DNA from: Sphaerotilus microaerophilus
GTDB taxonomy: Bacteria; Pseudomonadota; Gammaproteobacteria; Burkholderiales; Burkholderiaceae_C
DNA: 64,000 nucleotides
NCBI RefSeq assembly: GCF_023734135.1
Contig: NZ_AP025730.1
Coordinates: forward strand, 2,790,001 to 2,854,000
Direction: 5' to 3'
Of the stretch, positions 27,237 through 36,005 are shown in pieces (the stretch's first letter is position 1; each line of letters opens with the position of its first letter). The notes beneath the pieces are model-generated. The model ran no database searches. It saw only the letters and a program-made list of their open reading frames with translations, and had not been told where the DNA came from. The translations under genes were made by a program, and so were the position numbers.

Positions 27237-29102
27237 ATGCGCGCGACCATCGACTTCCTGCTGCACGACTGGCTGCAGGCCGAGGCACTCACCGCCCGGC
27301 CGCGCTTCGCTGACCACAGCCGAGAGACCTGGGGCCAGGTGCTCGACACCTGCGAACGCATCGCCCGCGAGAAATACGCGCCCTTCAACCGACTGGTGGA
27401 CACCGAGGAGCCCCGTGTCGTTTCCGATTCGGACGGCGAGAAGGTGATCCTGCCCCAGGCCACGCACGAGGCCTGGAAGGCGCTGGCCGACTCCGGCCTG
27501 CTGGCGGCGGCGCAGGACTACGAGCTGGGCGGCATGCAGCTGCCCTACACGGTGGAGTCGGCGGCGCACGCCTTCCTGAGCAAGGCCTCAGTGAGCATCG
27601 TCGCGGGCATGCTCACCAGCGGCAACGCCAACCTGCTGATGGCGCACGGCACGCCGGCCCAGCAGCGCGCCTTCGCCACGCGCGAGTTCAGCGGCGAGTG
27701 GGCCGGCACGATGTGCCTGTCCGAGCCGCAGGCGGGCTCCAGCCTGTCGGACATCGCCACCCGGGCCGAGCCGGACGGCGAGGACTTCGAGGGCGACCCG
27801 CTCGGGCCGCGCTATCGCCTGCGCGGTAACAAGATGTGGATCTCCGCCGGCGAGCATGAGCTCACCGGCAACATCGTCCACCTCGTGCTGGCCAAGATCC
27901 CGGGGCCGGACGGCAAGCTGGTGCCGGGCACGCGCGGCATCTCGCTGTTCATCGTGCCCAAGCGGCTGGTGGACGCCGAGGGACAGTTCACCGGTGAGCG
28001 CAACGACGTCGCGCTGGCCGGCCTGAATCACAAGTGCGGCTGGCGCGGCACGCCCAACACGCTGCTGAACTTCGGCGAGGGCAAGTTCACGCCCGGTGGT
28101 CGAGCCGGTGCGATCGGCTACCGCGTGGGCGCGCCCGGCCAGGGCCTGGCCGGCATGTTCCACATGATGAACGAGGCCCGCATCGCCATCGGCCTGGCCG
28201 CCACGATGCTGGGCATGGCGGGCTACGAAGCCTCGCTGGCCTACGCCAGGGAGCGCCCGCAGGGCCGCCCGATGGGGCCGGCCGGGAAAGATCCCGCCAG
28301 CCCGCAGGTGCCGATCATCCAGCACGCCGACGTCCGCCGCATGCTGCTGGCGCAGAAGAGCTACAGCGAGGGCGCGCTCGCGCTGCTGCTGTACTGCGCC
28401 CGGCTGGTCGACGAGCAGCACACCGGCGATGCGGCTGCGGCGGCCGAGGCCAGGCTGCTGCTGGAGGTGCTGACCCCGGTGGCCAAGAGCTGGCCCAGCG
28501 AGTTCGGCCTGGAGGCCAACAGCCTGGCCATCCAGATCCACGGCGGCTACGGCTACACCCGCGACTACCCAGTGGAGCAGTACTGGCGCGACAACCGCCT
28601 GAACATGATTCACGAGGGTAGCCACGGCATCCAGGCGCTGGACCTGCTGGGCCGCAAGGTGGTGATGAACGGCGGCGCCGGGCTGAAGGCCGTGGCGGCG
28701 CGCATGCAGCGCACCATCGACGCGGCACTGCCGGTGCCGGCCGGGCCGCTGCCCGAGCTGCACGAGTACGCCAGCGCGCTGGCGTCGGCGCTGTCCAAGG
28801 TGGGTGCAGCGACCCAGTCGGCCTGGGCCACCGGTGTGCCGGAGGAGGCGCTGGCCAACGCGGTGCCCTACCTGCAGGCCTTCGGCCACACCGTGCTGGC
28901 CTGGACCTGGCTGGACGTGGCCCTGGCCGCCCAGCGCCTGCTGGCCGAACACCGCGGCCCCGAGGCCGAGGCCCTGGCGCGCGGCAAGCTGGCCGCCTGC
29001 CGCTACTTCTTCCATTACGAGCTGCCGCGCATCGACGCCTGGCTGGCGGTGGTCGCCTCGCGCGACGACACCTGCCGCACGATGCAGGACGACTGGTTCT
29101 GA
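27237..29102 (+). CDS. Acyl-CoA dehydrogenase, long form (DmdC/FadE-like)
   Basis: 621 residues. The acyl-CoA dehydrogenase core is clear: MCLSEPQAGSSLSDI, RGNKMWISAGEHEL, GLAGMFHMMNEARIAIG, and the late IQIHGGYGYTRDYPVEQYWRDNRLNMIHEGSHGIQ segment holding FAD and active-site residues. About 120 extra residues at the C-terminus, largely helical, match the long dehydrogenase class that includes 3-methylmercaptopropionyl-CoA dehydrogenase DmdC. The substrate cannot be chosen from sequence. It catalyses the FAD-dependent first oxidation of an acyl-CoA and would pass electrons to ETF. It starts 16 bases after the thiolase stop. Confidence 0.9.
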   Translation: MRATIDFLLHDWLQAEALTARPRFADHSRETWGQVLDTCERIAREKYAPFNRLVDTEEPRVVSDSDGEKVILPQATHEAWKALADSGLLAAAQDYELGGMQLPYTVESAAHAFLSKASVSIVAGMLTSGNANLLMAHGTPAQQRAFATREFSGEWAGTMCLSEPQAGSSLSDIATRAEPDGEDFEGDPLGPRYRLRGNKMWISAGEHELTGNIVHLVLAKIPGPDGKLVPGTRGISLFIVPKRLVDAEGQFTGERNDVALAGLNHKCGWRGTPNTLLNFGEGKFTPGGRAGAIGYRVGAPGQGLAGMFHMMNEARIAIGLAATMLGMAGYEASLAYARERPQGRPMGPAGKDPASPQVPIIQHADVRRMLLAQKSYSEGALALLLYCARLVDEQHTGDAAAAAEARLLLEVLTPVAKSWPSEFGLEANSLAIQIHGGYGYTRDYPVEQYWRDNRLNMIHEGSHGIQALDLLGRKVVMNGGAGLKAVAARMQRTIDAALPVPAGPLPELHEYASALASALSKVGAATQSAWATGVPEEALANAVPYLQAFGHTVLAWTWLDVALAAQRLLAEHRGPEAEALARGKLAACRYFFHYELPRIDAWLAVVASRDDTCRTMQDDWF

Positions 29103-29174
29103 CCCCGCCGGGCGGCGACAGCGCCGCTCCCGGCCTTCCCCCGAATTACCGGACTTCCTCAGGAGACACGCCCG

Positions 29175-29969
29175 ATGAGCACCCCTGTGCAGCAACTGTT
29201 CGACTTGACCGGCCAGGTCGCCCTGGTCACCGGCGGCTCCCGCGGCCTGGGCCTGCAGATCGCCGAATCCCTCGGCGAGGCCGGCGCCAAGGTCATGATC
29301 TCGGCGCGCAAGGCCGCCGAGCTGGAGGAGGGCGTGGCCCACCTGCAGGCCCGCGGCATCGACGCCCGCTGGATCGCCGCCGACGCCTCCAAGCCCGAGG
29401 ACCTTCAGCGCCTGGCCAGCGAAACGCTGGAGCGCCTGGGCCAGGTCGACGTGCTGGTCAACAACGCCGGCGCCACCTGGGGCGCCCCGGCGGAGGAGCA
29501 CCCGCTGGAGGCCTGGGACAAGGTGATGAACCTGAACGTGCGCTCGATGTTCCTGCTCAGCCAGGCCATCGGCCGCGACTGCATGATCCCGCGCCGCAGG
29601 GGCCGCATCATCAACGTGGCCTCGATCGCCGGTCTGTCCGGCAACTCGGTGGAGATGAAGACGGTCGCCTACAACACCAGCAAGGCCGCGGCGATCAACT
29701 TCACGCGCGCGCTGGCGGGCGAGTGGGGCGTCTACGGCATCAACGTCAACGCGATCGCCCCGGGTTTCTTCCCGAGCAAGATGACGCGCGGCATCCTGGA
29801 GCACCTGGGCGCGGACAAGATGGCAGCCCACGCCCCGCTGCGGCGCCTGGGCGACGACGACGACCTCAAGGGCATCGCCCTGCTGTTCGCCAGCGCCGCG
29901 GGCAAGCACATCACCGGCCAGGTGATGGCGGTGGATGGGGGTGTGAGCGCCATCCACGGCGGGGCCTGA
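29175..29969 (+). CDS. Short-chain dehydrogenase/reductase (first of two)
   Basis: 264 residues of classical SDR type. The nucleotide-binding motif is TGGSRGLGLQ, followed by the NNAGATWG strand, the Ser in NVASIAG, and the active-site YNTSKAA (YxxxK). The C-terminus GQVMAVDGGVSAIHGG is FabG-like. It probably oxidises or reduces a hydroxyacyl/ketoacyl intermediate of the same pathway. Good ribosome-binding site AGGAGA at 29160-29165. Confidence 0.88.
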   Translation: MSTPVQQLFDLTGQVALVTGGSRGLGLQIAESLGEAGAKVMISARKAAELEEGVAHLQARGIDARWIAADASKPEDLQRLASETLERLGQVDVLVNNAGATWGAPAEEHPLEAWDKVMNLNVRSMFLLSQAIGRDCMIPRRRGRIINVASIAGLSGNSVEMKTVAYNTSKAAAINFTRALAGEWGVYGINVNAIAPGFFPSKMTRGILEHLGADKMAAHAPLRRLGDDDDLKGIALLFASAAGKHITGQVMAVDGGVSAIHGGA

Positions 29970-29977
29970 ACCCGAGA

Positions 29978-30469
29978 ATGCAGCCGCTGCCCATGGACTT
30001 CCCCGTTCACATTCCCTTCGTCGAGCACCTGGGCTTCGAGCTGCTGTGCTTCGAGGGCGGCGAGGCGCAGATCGCGCTGGACCTGCGCGCCGAGCAGTGC
30101 AATTCCTTCCTGGTCGCGCACGGCGGCGTCACGATGACGCTGCTGGACGTGGTGATGGCGCACGCCGCGCGCAGCGTCAACCGGGACGTGGAGGGCGGCG
30201 GCCCGGGCGTGGTGACAATCGAGATGAAGACCACCTTCATGCGCCCCGGCGAAGGACGCCTGGTCGGTGTCGGCCGGCTGCTGCACCGCACCGCGACGAT
30301 GGCCTTCGTCGAAGGCAGCGTCTACACCGGGGACGCGGCCAGCGAAGGCGAAGACCGCCTGCTCTGTGCCCACGCCACCGGCACCTTCAAGTACGTGCGC
30401 AAGCTGCCCACCCAGGGCCGCGAGCTGAAACCCCTGCAACGCAAACTGGACGGCGCGGGTTCAGACTGA
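29978..30469 (+). CDS. PaaI-type hotdog thioesterase
   Basis: 163 residues. The hotdog-fold thioesterase signature CNSFLVAHGGVTMTLLDVVMAHAAR is clear (HGGxxxxLLD, with the Asp as likely catalytic base), followed by TIEMKTTFMRPGEGRLVGVGR. The family hydrolyses acyl-CoAs and may clear stalled intermediates or free CoA. Start ATG at 29978, 8 bases after the SDR stop; an ATG at 29993 is a possible alternative. Confidence 0.85.
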   Translation: MQPLPMDFPVHIPFVEHLGFELLCFEGGEAQIALDLRAEQCNSFLVAHGGVTMTLLDVVMAHAARSVNRDVEGGGPGVVTIEMKTTFMRPGEGRLVGVGRLLHRTATMAFVEGSVYTGDAASEGEDRLLCAHATGTFKYVRKLPTQGRELKPLQRKLDGAGSD

Positions 30470-30497
30470 GCCCGCCGAACGTTCATCAGGAGACGAC

Positions 30498-31532
30498 ATG
30501 ACCCAAACCTCGACGCACACCGTGAACCGCCAGATCCTGCTCGCCTCCCGCCCCGAGGGCGAGGCGACGGTGGCGAACTTCCGCCTCGCCGAGGCGCCCA
30601 TCGCCCCGCTGGAGGACGGCGAGGTGCTGGTGCGCAACCACTTCCTCAGTCTGGACCCCTACATGCGCGGGCGCATGAACGAGTCCAAGAGCTACGCGCA
30701 GCCGCAGCCGCTGGACGAGGTGATGATCGGCGGCACCGCCGGTGAGGTGGTGGCCTCCCGCAACGCGCACTTCCAGGTCGGCGACGCGGTCGTCGGCATG
30801 GGCGGCTGGCAGGAATATCAGCGCGTGCCCGCCGGTGCGCGCGGCGTGCTGCAGAAGGTGGACACCCGCCACGTGCCGCTGTCGGCCTACCTGGGCGCGG
30901 TCGGCATGCCCGGCGTGACGGCCTGGTACGGCCTGACGCAGATCATCGCGCCCAAGGCGGGCGAGACGGTGGTCGTCAGCGCCGCCAGCGGTGCGGTGGG
31001 TGGCGCGGTGGGCCAGCTGGCCAAGGTGCGTGGCTGCCGGGCGGTGGGCCTGGCCGGTGGCCCGGACAAGTGCGCCTACGTGGTCAATGAACTGGGCTTC
31101 GATGCCTGCATCGACTACAAGGCCCATCCGGACCTGAAGTCGCTGTCCAAGGCGCTCAAGGAAGCCTGCCCTAACGGCATCGACGGCTACTTCGAGAACG
31201 TCGGCGGGATGATCCTCGACGCCGTGATGCTGCGCATGAACGCCTTCAGCCGCATGGCGCTGTGCGGGATGATCGCCGGCTACGACGGCACGCCCACGCC
31301 GATGAGCAACCCGGCGCTGATCCTCATCAACCGCATGAAGGTCGAGGGCTTCATCGTCAGCGAGCACATGAACCTCTGGCCCGAGGCGCTGAAGGAACTC
31401 GGTACGCTGGTGGCCACCGGCAAGCTCAAGTACCGCGAGACGGTGGCTCAGGGGCTGGAGAGCGCACCCGAGGCCTTCCTCGGCCTGTTGAAGGGCCGGA
31501 ACTTCGGCAAGCAGCTGGTCAAGCTGATCTGA
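30498..31532 (+). CDS. NADP-dependent medium-chain oxidoreductase (leukotriene B4 12-hydroxydehydrogenase type)
   Basis: 344 residues of the zinc-free MDR group. LDPYMRGRM near residue 55 and the Rossmann segment VVVSAASGAVGGAVGQLAK, then CRAVGLAGGPDKC, are family hallmarks; the end is EAFLGLLKGRNFGKQLVK. Relatives reduce alpha,beta-unsaturated carbonyls (curcumin reductase, prostaglandin reductase). In this operon it may act on an unsaturated acyl intermediate; the true substrate is unknown. AGGAGA precedes the ATG. Confidence 0.88.
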   Translation: MTQTSTHTVNRQILLASRPEGEATVANFRLAEAPIAPLEDGEVLVRNHFLSLDPYMRGRMNESKSYAQPQPLDEVMIGGTAGEVVASRNAHFQVGDAVVGMGGWQEYQRVPAGARGVLQKVDTRHVPLSAYLGAVGMPGVTAWYGLTQIIAPKAGETVVVSAASGAVGGAVGQLAKVRGCRAVGLAGGPDKCAYVVNELGFDACIDYKAHPDLKSLSKALKEACPNGIDGYFENVGGMILDAVMLRMNAFSRMALCGMIAGYDGTPTPMSNPALILINRMKVEGFIVSEHMNLWPEALKELGTLVATGKLKYRETVAQGLESAPEAFLGLLKGRNFGKQLVKLI

Positions 31533-31548
31533 TCCTCGGGGGAGCGCG

Positions 31549-32448
31549 ATGAAGGAACTCAAGGGCCGTGTGGCCGTATTGACCGGCGCGGCGTCCGGTT
31601 TCGGGCTGGAGGTGGCGCGCCTGGCCGCGGCCGCCGGCATGAAGGTGGTGATGGCCGACGTGCAGGCCGAGGCGCTGGCGCGCGCGGCCGAGGAGGTCCG
31701 CGGCCTGGGCGCGCAGGTGCTGGCGCAGCGCTGCGACGTCTCCAAGGCCGAGGACGTGGAGGCGCTGGGCGCGGCCACGCAGGCGGCCTTCGGGGCGCCG
31801 AACTTCGTCTTCAACAACGCGGGCGTGGCCTCCGGAGGGCTGGTGTGGGAGCACAGCGTCGCGGACTGGAACTGGGTCCTGGGCGTCAACCTCTGGGGCG
31901 TGATCCACGGCGTGCGCGTCTTCACCCCGATGATGCTGGCCGCCGCCCAGGCCGACCCGAGCTACGAGGGCCACATCGTCAACACCGCGTCGATGGCCGG
32001 CATGGCCTCGGCGCCGAACATGGGCGTCTACAACGTCAGCAAGCACGGCGTGGTGACGCTCAGCGAAACGCTCTACCAGGACCTCGCGCTGGTCACCGAC
32101 CAGGTCAGCGCCAGCGTGCTCTGCCCCTACTTCATCCCCACCGGCATCCACCTCAGCGAGCGCAACCGGCCCAGCGAGCTGGCGGCGGGGGTGGAAACCA
32201 AGAGCCAGATGATCTCGCGCTTGATGAGCGAGAAGGCCATCACCTCCGCCAAGGTCACCGCCGCCGAGATCGCGGCCAAGGTGCTGGCGGCCGTGCAGGC
32301 GCGCCAGTTTTACATCTTCAGCCACCCGCACGCGCTGGCGCCGGTGCAAAGCCGGCTGGACGACATCCTGCAGCAGCGCAACCCCAGCGACCCCTTCCTG
32401 GCCCGCCCGGAGGTGGGCGACCAGCTGCGCGCGGCCCTGCGCGGCTGA
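31549..32448 (+). CDS. Short-chain dehydrogenase/reductase (second)
   Basis: 299 residues. The classical SDR elements are TGAASGFGLEVARLAAAAG (cofactor), CDVSKAEDV, FNNAGVASGG, NTASMAGM and the catalytic YNVSKHG. The extended C-terminus with FYIFSHPHALAPVQSRLDDILQQRNPSDPF is shared by a group of uncharacterised SDRs found in acyl-CoA gene clusters. Last gene of the operon that begins at 23917. Confidence 0.87.
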   Translation: MKELKGRVAVLTGAASGFGLEVARLAAAAGMKVVMADVQAEALARAAEEVRGLGAQVLAQRCDVSKAEDVEALGAATQAAFGAPNFVFNNAGVASGGLVWEHSVADWNWVLGVNLWGVIHGVRVFTPMMLAAAQADPSYEGHIVNTASMAGMASAPNMGVYNVSKHGVVTLSETLYQDLALVTDQVSASVLCPYFIPTGIHLSERNRPSELAAGVETKSQMISRLMSEKAITSAKVTAAEIAAKVLAAVQARQFYIFSHPHALAPVQSRLDDILQQRNPSDPFLARPEVGDQLRAALRG

Positions 32449-32576
32449 TCGGGCCCACAGTCGTCCGGTTCGCGGGCGGCTTATTCGCCTCAAGATCACA
32501 GCGCTGCCTGTCGATGTTCCTCGGGTCTGCCCGGCCACGTCGTCGTTGCCGGGCAGACCTACCACAGCGGGGATCG

Positions 32577-34469
32577 ATGGGCAACGCGACGATGGACAGG
32601 TTTCGGGCAGGGTGCCGGCCGGCTTGGCGCGGTGCGCTGCTCTTGTTCTCGCTGCTGCTGGTGATGTGGCTGCCGCGGCTGGCCGTTGCCGGGCCGCTTC
32701 AGTTTGACGTGGCCCTGTCCTACCACGAGGATCCGCAGGGGCAACTCGGCGTCCATCAGGTGCGTGCGCTGGGCGAGCCGAGCTGGACGGCGGCGCGCGG
32801 CCACAGCGTCTCGCTGGGCTACACCGCATCGGCCGTGTGGTTCCGCCTGCGCGTGGACGCACGCGGCACGGACGCTGTCGTTCCCGTGGACGCGATCGTC
32901 GAGATTGCCTACCCGTTGCTGAAGGACCTGCAGGTGCACGGTTCTGCCGCGGAGGTCCTCCAGCTGGGGGCTGGCCTGCCCTTTGCACAGCGGCCGATCG
33001 CGCACCGCAACTTCCTGATCCCGGTGGTGGTGCAGCCCGGACGGACGCTGGAACTGCTGGTGCGGGTGCGTACCGATACCGCGCTGCAGTTTCCCGTGCG
33101 CATGCATGAGCGCGTCGAGCGCGAGCAGGGCGAGCAGGGCGTTCTGCTGATGCATGGGGCCTACCTGGGTGTGGTGCTGGCGATGCTGGCCCACAACCTG
33201 TTCATGTGGGTGGCGCTGCGCGACCAGCTCTATGGCTGGTACCTGGGGTGGATGCTCTTCATCGCCGGTTTCGTCTGGGGGATGTCGGGGCAGGCCTATC
33301 AGTGGTGGTGGCCCGATTCGCCGCAGTGGAACCAGACCAGCCTGCCGCTGATGCTGTCACTCTCGCTGGTATTTGCCACCGAGTTCTTTGCCCGCTTCCT
33401 GCAGGTCAAGCGCTGGTCACTGCCGGTGTGGTGGACCAACCGCTTCATCCTGCTCATCAATGGCTTGGCGTCGGTGGCGGCGCTGACACTGCCCTACTCG
33501 GAGGCGGTGCGCCTGGCGATCGCCTGCGCCATCTTCACCGTGCCGGTGTCGATCGTCCAGGCCATCGTGATTGCCCGCCATGGCGAACCTGCAGGCAAGC
33601 TGTTCCTGCTGAATTTCTCGATCCTTCTGGCCGGCGGAATCGTGATGGCTTTGAGCAAGATTGGCCTGCTGCCCCACGCGCCGTTGACTGAGCTGGCGCC
33701 CCAAGTGGGCTCGGCGATCGAGCTGCTGCTGTTCTCCTTCGCGCTGGCCCTGCGCGTGCAGACCGAGCGCCGTCTGCGCGAGCAGGCGCAGCGGGAGGTC
33801 ATTGCCCAGCAGGCCCGCCTGACGGGTGAGCTGGAGCAGCGTGTGGCCGAGCGCACCGCGGAGCTCGAACGTCTCAACGGCGAGCTGGCGTCGCTCAGCC
33901 GCACCGATGCGCTGACCGGCCTGTTCAACCGCCGCCACCTCGACGAGCGGCTCGACGAGGAAGCGGCCCGCTGCCGCCGGCTGCGCACGCCGATGGCCGT
34001 GATGATGATCGACATCGACCACTTCAAGCGCCTCAACGACAGCCACGGGCATGCCGCGGGGGACCGCTGCCTGCAGGAAGTCGCCACGCGGCTGAGGGCC
34101 GGCATCCGGCTTGGCCAAGACCTGCTGGCGCGCTACGGTGGCGAGGAGTTCTGCCTGCTTGTGCCCGCGACGAACGACGAGGGCGTGGAGACGGTGGCCG
34201 AGCGCCTGCGGCGCGCCGTGGCCGACGAGGCCGTGACCTGGGGAGATCAGCGCCTGCAGCTGACCGTGAGCATCGGCGTGGCCCGCGGCCAGCCGGTCGA
34301 TCGCGCCGGTGTGGAGCGGCTGCGCCAGCAGGCCGACCAGGCCCTGTATGCCGCCAAGGCGGGCGGGCGAAACCGCTGGGCTCTCGCCGGCTCAGCGACG
34401 ACCGGCACGCACGACACGGCGCCGCCCGCAGCTGCTTTCAGCGCGCCAGTGCCCGCTCCAGCAGGCTGA
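32577..34469 (+). CDS. Membrane-bound diguanylate cyclase (7TM-DISM receptor plus GGDEF)
   Basis: 630 residues. A signal peptide to about residue 38 is followed by a periplasmic DISMED2-like sensor domain (about 40-185) with SYHEDPQGQLGVHQV, SLGYTASAVWFRLRV and HRNFLIPVVV. Seven hydrophobic helices (about 190-400), a short coiled coil (QARLTGELEQRVAERTAELERL) and a GGDEF domain complete it. The active site is GGEEF (about 520), so c-di-GMP synthesis is expected. The inhibitory I-site is degenerate: LGQD replaces RxxD. Its last 32 bases overlap the end of malQ on the other strand. Confidence 0.9.
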   Translation: MGNATMDRFRAGCRPAWRGALLLFSLLLVMWLPRLAVAGPLQFDVALSYHEDPQGQLGVHQVRALGEPSWTAARGHSVSLGYTASAVWFRLRVDARGTDAVVPVDAIVEIAYPLLKDLQVHGSAAEVLQLGAGLPFAQRPIAHRNFLIPVVVQPGRTLELLVRVRTDTALQFPVRMHERVEREQGEQGVLLMHGAYLGVVLAMLAHNLFMWVALRDQLYGWYLGWMLFIAGFVWGMSGQAYQWWWPDSPQWNQTSLPLMLSLSLVFATEFFARFLQVKRWSLPVWWTNRFILLINGLASVAALTLPYSEAVRLAIACAIFTVPVSIVQAIVIARHGEPAGKLFLLNFSILLAGGIVMALSKIGLLPHAPLTELAPQVGSAIELLLFSFALALRVQTERRLREQAQREVIAQQARLTGELEQRVAERTAELERLNGELASLSRTDALTGLFNRRHLDERLDEEAARCRRLRTPMAVMMIDIDHFKRLNDSHGHAAGDRCLQEVATRLRAGIRLGQDLLARYGGEEFCLLVPATNDEGVETVAERLRRAVADEAVTWGDQRLQLTVSIGVARGQPVDRAGVERLRQQADQALYAAKAGGRNRWALAGSATTGTHDTAPPAAAFSAPVPAPAG

Positions 34470-35961
34470 ACGGCGCCCGCCCGCTGGCCGCACTGATCAG
34501 CCCCAGCACCCGGCCCGGTTCCGGGCCGACCATGTCCCAGTCGAAGCGCCAGCCCCAGTTGCCGGTCGAGGTGCCGGGGATGTTCATGCGGTGCTCGCTG
34601 CCCAGGCCCAGCACGTCCTGCAGCGGGAAGATCGCCAGCTTCGCCACCGAGTTGCAGGCGGCGCGGACCAGGCCCCAGTGGATGTCGTGCTCGCCGGCGG
34701 GCAGGTAGCTGGCGGCAAAGCGGCGCTCGGCGGCGCTGGCGGTGTTCCACCAGCCGCGCGCGGTGTCGGTGTCGTGGGTGCCGGTGTAGGCCACCGTGCC
34801 GGGCACGTGGTGGTGCGGCAGGTAGCTGTGCGTGGCGTCGCCGCCGAAGGCGAACAGCAGCACGCGCATGCCGGGGTAGCCACAATCGGCCAGCAGCTGG
34901 GCCACGTCCGGCGTGATCACGCCCAGGTCTTCGGCGACGATGGGCAGCTCGCCCAGTGCGGCGCGCAGCGCCTGGAACAGCGCCAGGCCCGGCCCGGGCT
35001 GCCAGGCGCCGGCCAGGGCGGTGGGCGACTCGGCCGGGATGGCCCAGTAGGCCGCGAAGCCGCGGAAGTGGTCGATGCGGAACAGGTCGGCCAGCTGCAT
35101 CGCGCGCTGCAGGCGGGCGATCCACCAGGCGTAGCCGTCCTCGGCCATGCGGTCCCAGCGGTAGAGCGGGTTGCCCCAGTGCTGGCCCTCGGGGCCGAGC
35201 GGGTCGGGCGGCGCACCGGCGACGATGGTGGGCTGGTCCTGCGTGTCGAGGTAGAAGAGCTCGGGCCGGGCCCAGCAATCGACGCTGTGGTGGGCGACGA
35301 AGATCGGCAGGTCGCCCATCAGCGCCACGCCGCGTGCGTTGGCATAGGCCTTCAGGGCGGCGAGTTGGCTGTCGAAGCACCACTGCAGGAAGGTCCAGAA
35401 GGCGATCTCCTCGGCCAGCTGCTCGCGCGCTGCGGCCAGCGCAGCGGCCTCGCGGCAGCGCAGCCCGGCCGCCCAGCGCCACCAGGGGGCCCCGGCGTGC
35501 AGCGTCTCCAGCGCCATGAAGAGGGCGTAGTCGTCCAGCCAGGCCCGCTGGCTGCCGGCCCAGCGCTGCAGCTCGGCGCGCTCGCCGGCCGTGGCGCGCG
35601 CGGCAAAGCCCGCGGCGGCCGAGCGCAGGGCGGCCAGGCGCCAGGCGCCCACCGCGCCGAAGTCGGCCCGGTCGGTCGGCCAGCCGTCCTCGGGCAGCGC
35701 CAGGTCGGTCAGCCAGCCGCGCTCCACCAGCGGCTCCAGCGCCACCATCAGCGGGCTGCCGGCAAAGGCCGAGGGGCTCTGGTAGGGCGAGCCGGTGCCA
35801 TCGGGCGGCGTGGTCGGCAGCCACTGCCAGACGCTCTGGCCGGCGCCCTGCAGCCAGTCCACGAAGTGGTAGGCACTCGGCCCCAGGTCGCCCAGGCCAT
35901 TCGGGCCGGGCAGCGAGGTGGGGTGCAGCAGCACGCCGGCGGCGCGGGCAGGGAGCTTCAT
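34438..35961 (-). CDS. malQ: 4-alpha-glucanotransferase (amylomaltase)
   Basis: 507 residues from the ATG at 35961. GH77 landmarks: GVLLHPTSLPGPNGLGDLG at the start, WQWLPTTPPDGTGSPYQS, FRIDHFRGF (nucleophile Asp), IVAEDLGVI (acid/base Glu), and YTGTHDTDTARGWW (third carboxylate). It transfers alpha-1,4-glucan chains and releases glucose, which the adjacent glucokinase can phosphorylate. It is 44 bases downstream of glk on the same strand. The 3' end overlaps the diguanylate cyclase gene by 32 bases, tail to tail. Confidence 0.95.
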   Translation of the reverse strand: MKLPARAAGVLLHPTSLPGPNGLGDLGPSAYHFVDWLQGAGQSVWQWLPTTPPDGTGSPYQSPSAFAGSPLMVALEPLVERGWLTDLALPEDGWPTDRADFGAVGAWRLAALRSAAAGFAARATAGERAELQRWAGSQRAWLDDYALFMALETLHAGAPWWRWAAGLRCREAAALAAAREQLAEEIAFWTFLQWCFDSQLAALKAYANARGVALMGDLPIFVAHHSVDCWARPELFYLDTQDQPTIVAGAPPDPLGPEGQHWGNPLYRWDRMAEDGYAWWIARLQRAMQLADLFRIDHFRGFAAYWAIPAESPTALAGAWQPGPGLALFQALRAALGELPIVAEDLGVITPDVAQLLADCGYPGMRVLLFAFGGDATHSYLPHHHVPGTVAYTGTHDTDTARGWWNTASAAERRFAASYLPAGEHDIHWGLVRAACNSVAKLAIFPLQDVLGLGSEHRMNIPGTSTGNWGWRFDWDMVGPEPGRVLGLISAASGRAPFSLLERALAR

Positions 35962-36005
35962 GGGGTGGCGTCGGTGGGCGGTGGGAGGTGGGCGGAGGGA
36001 GGGGT

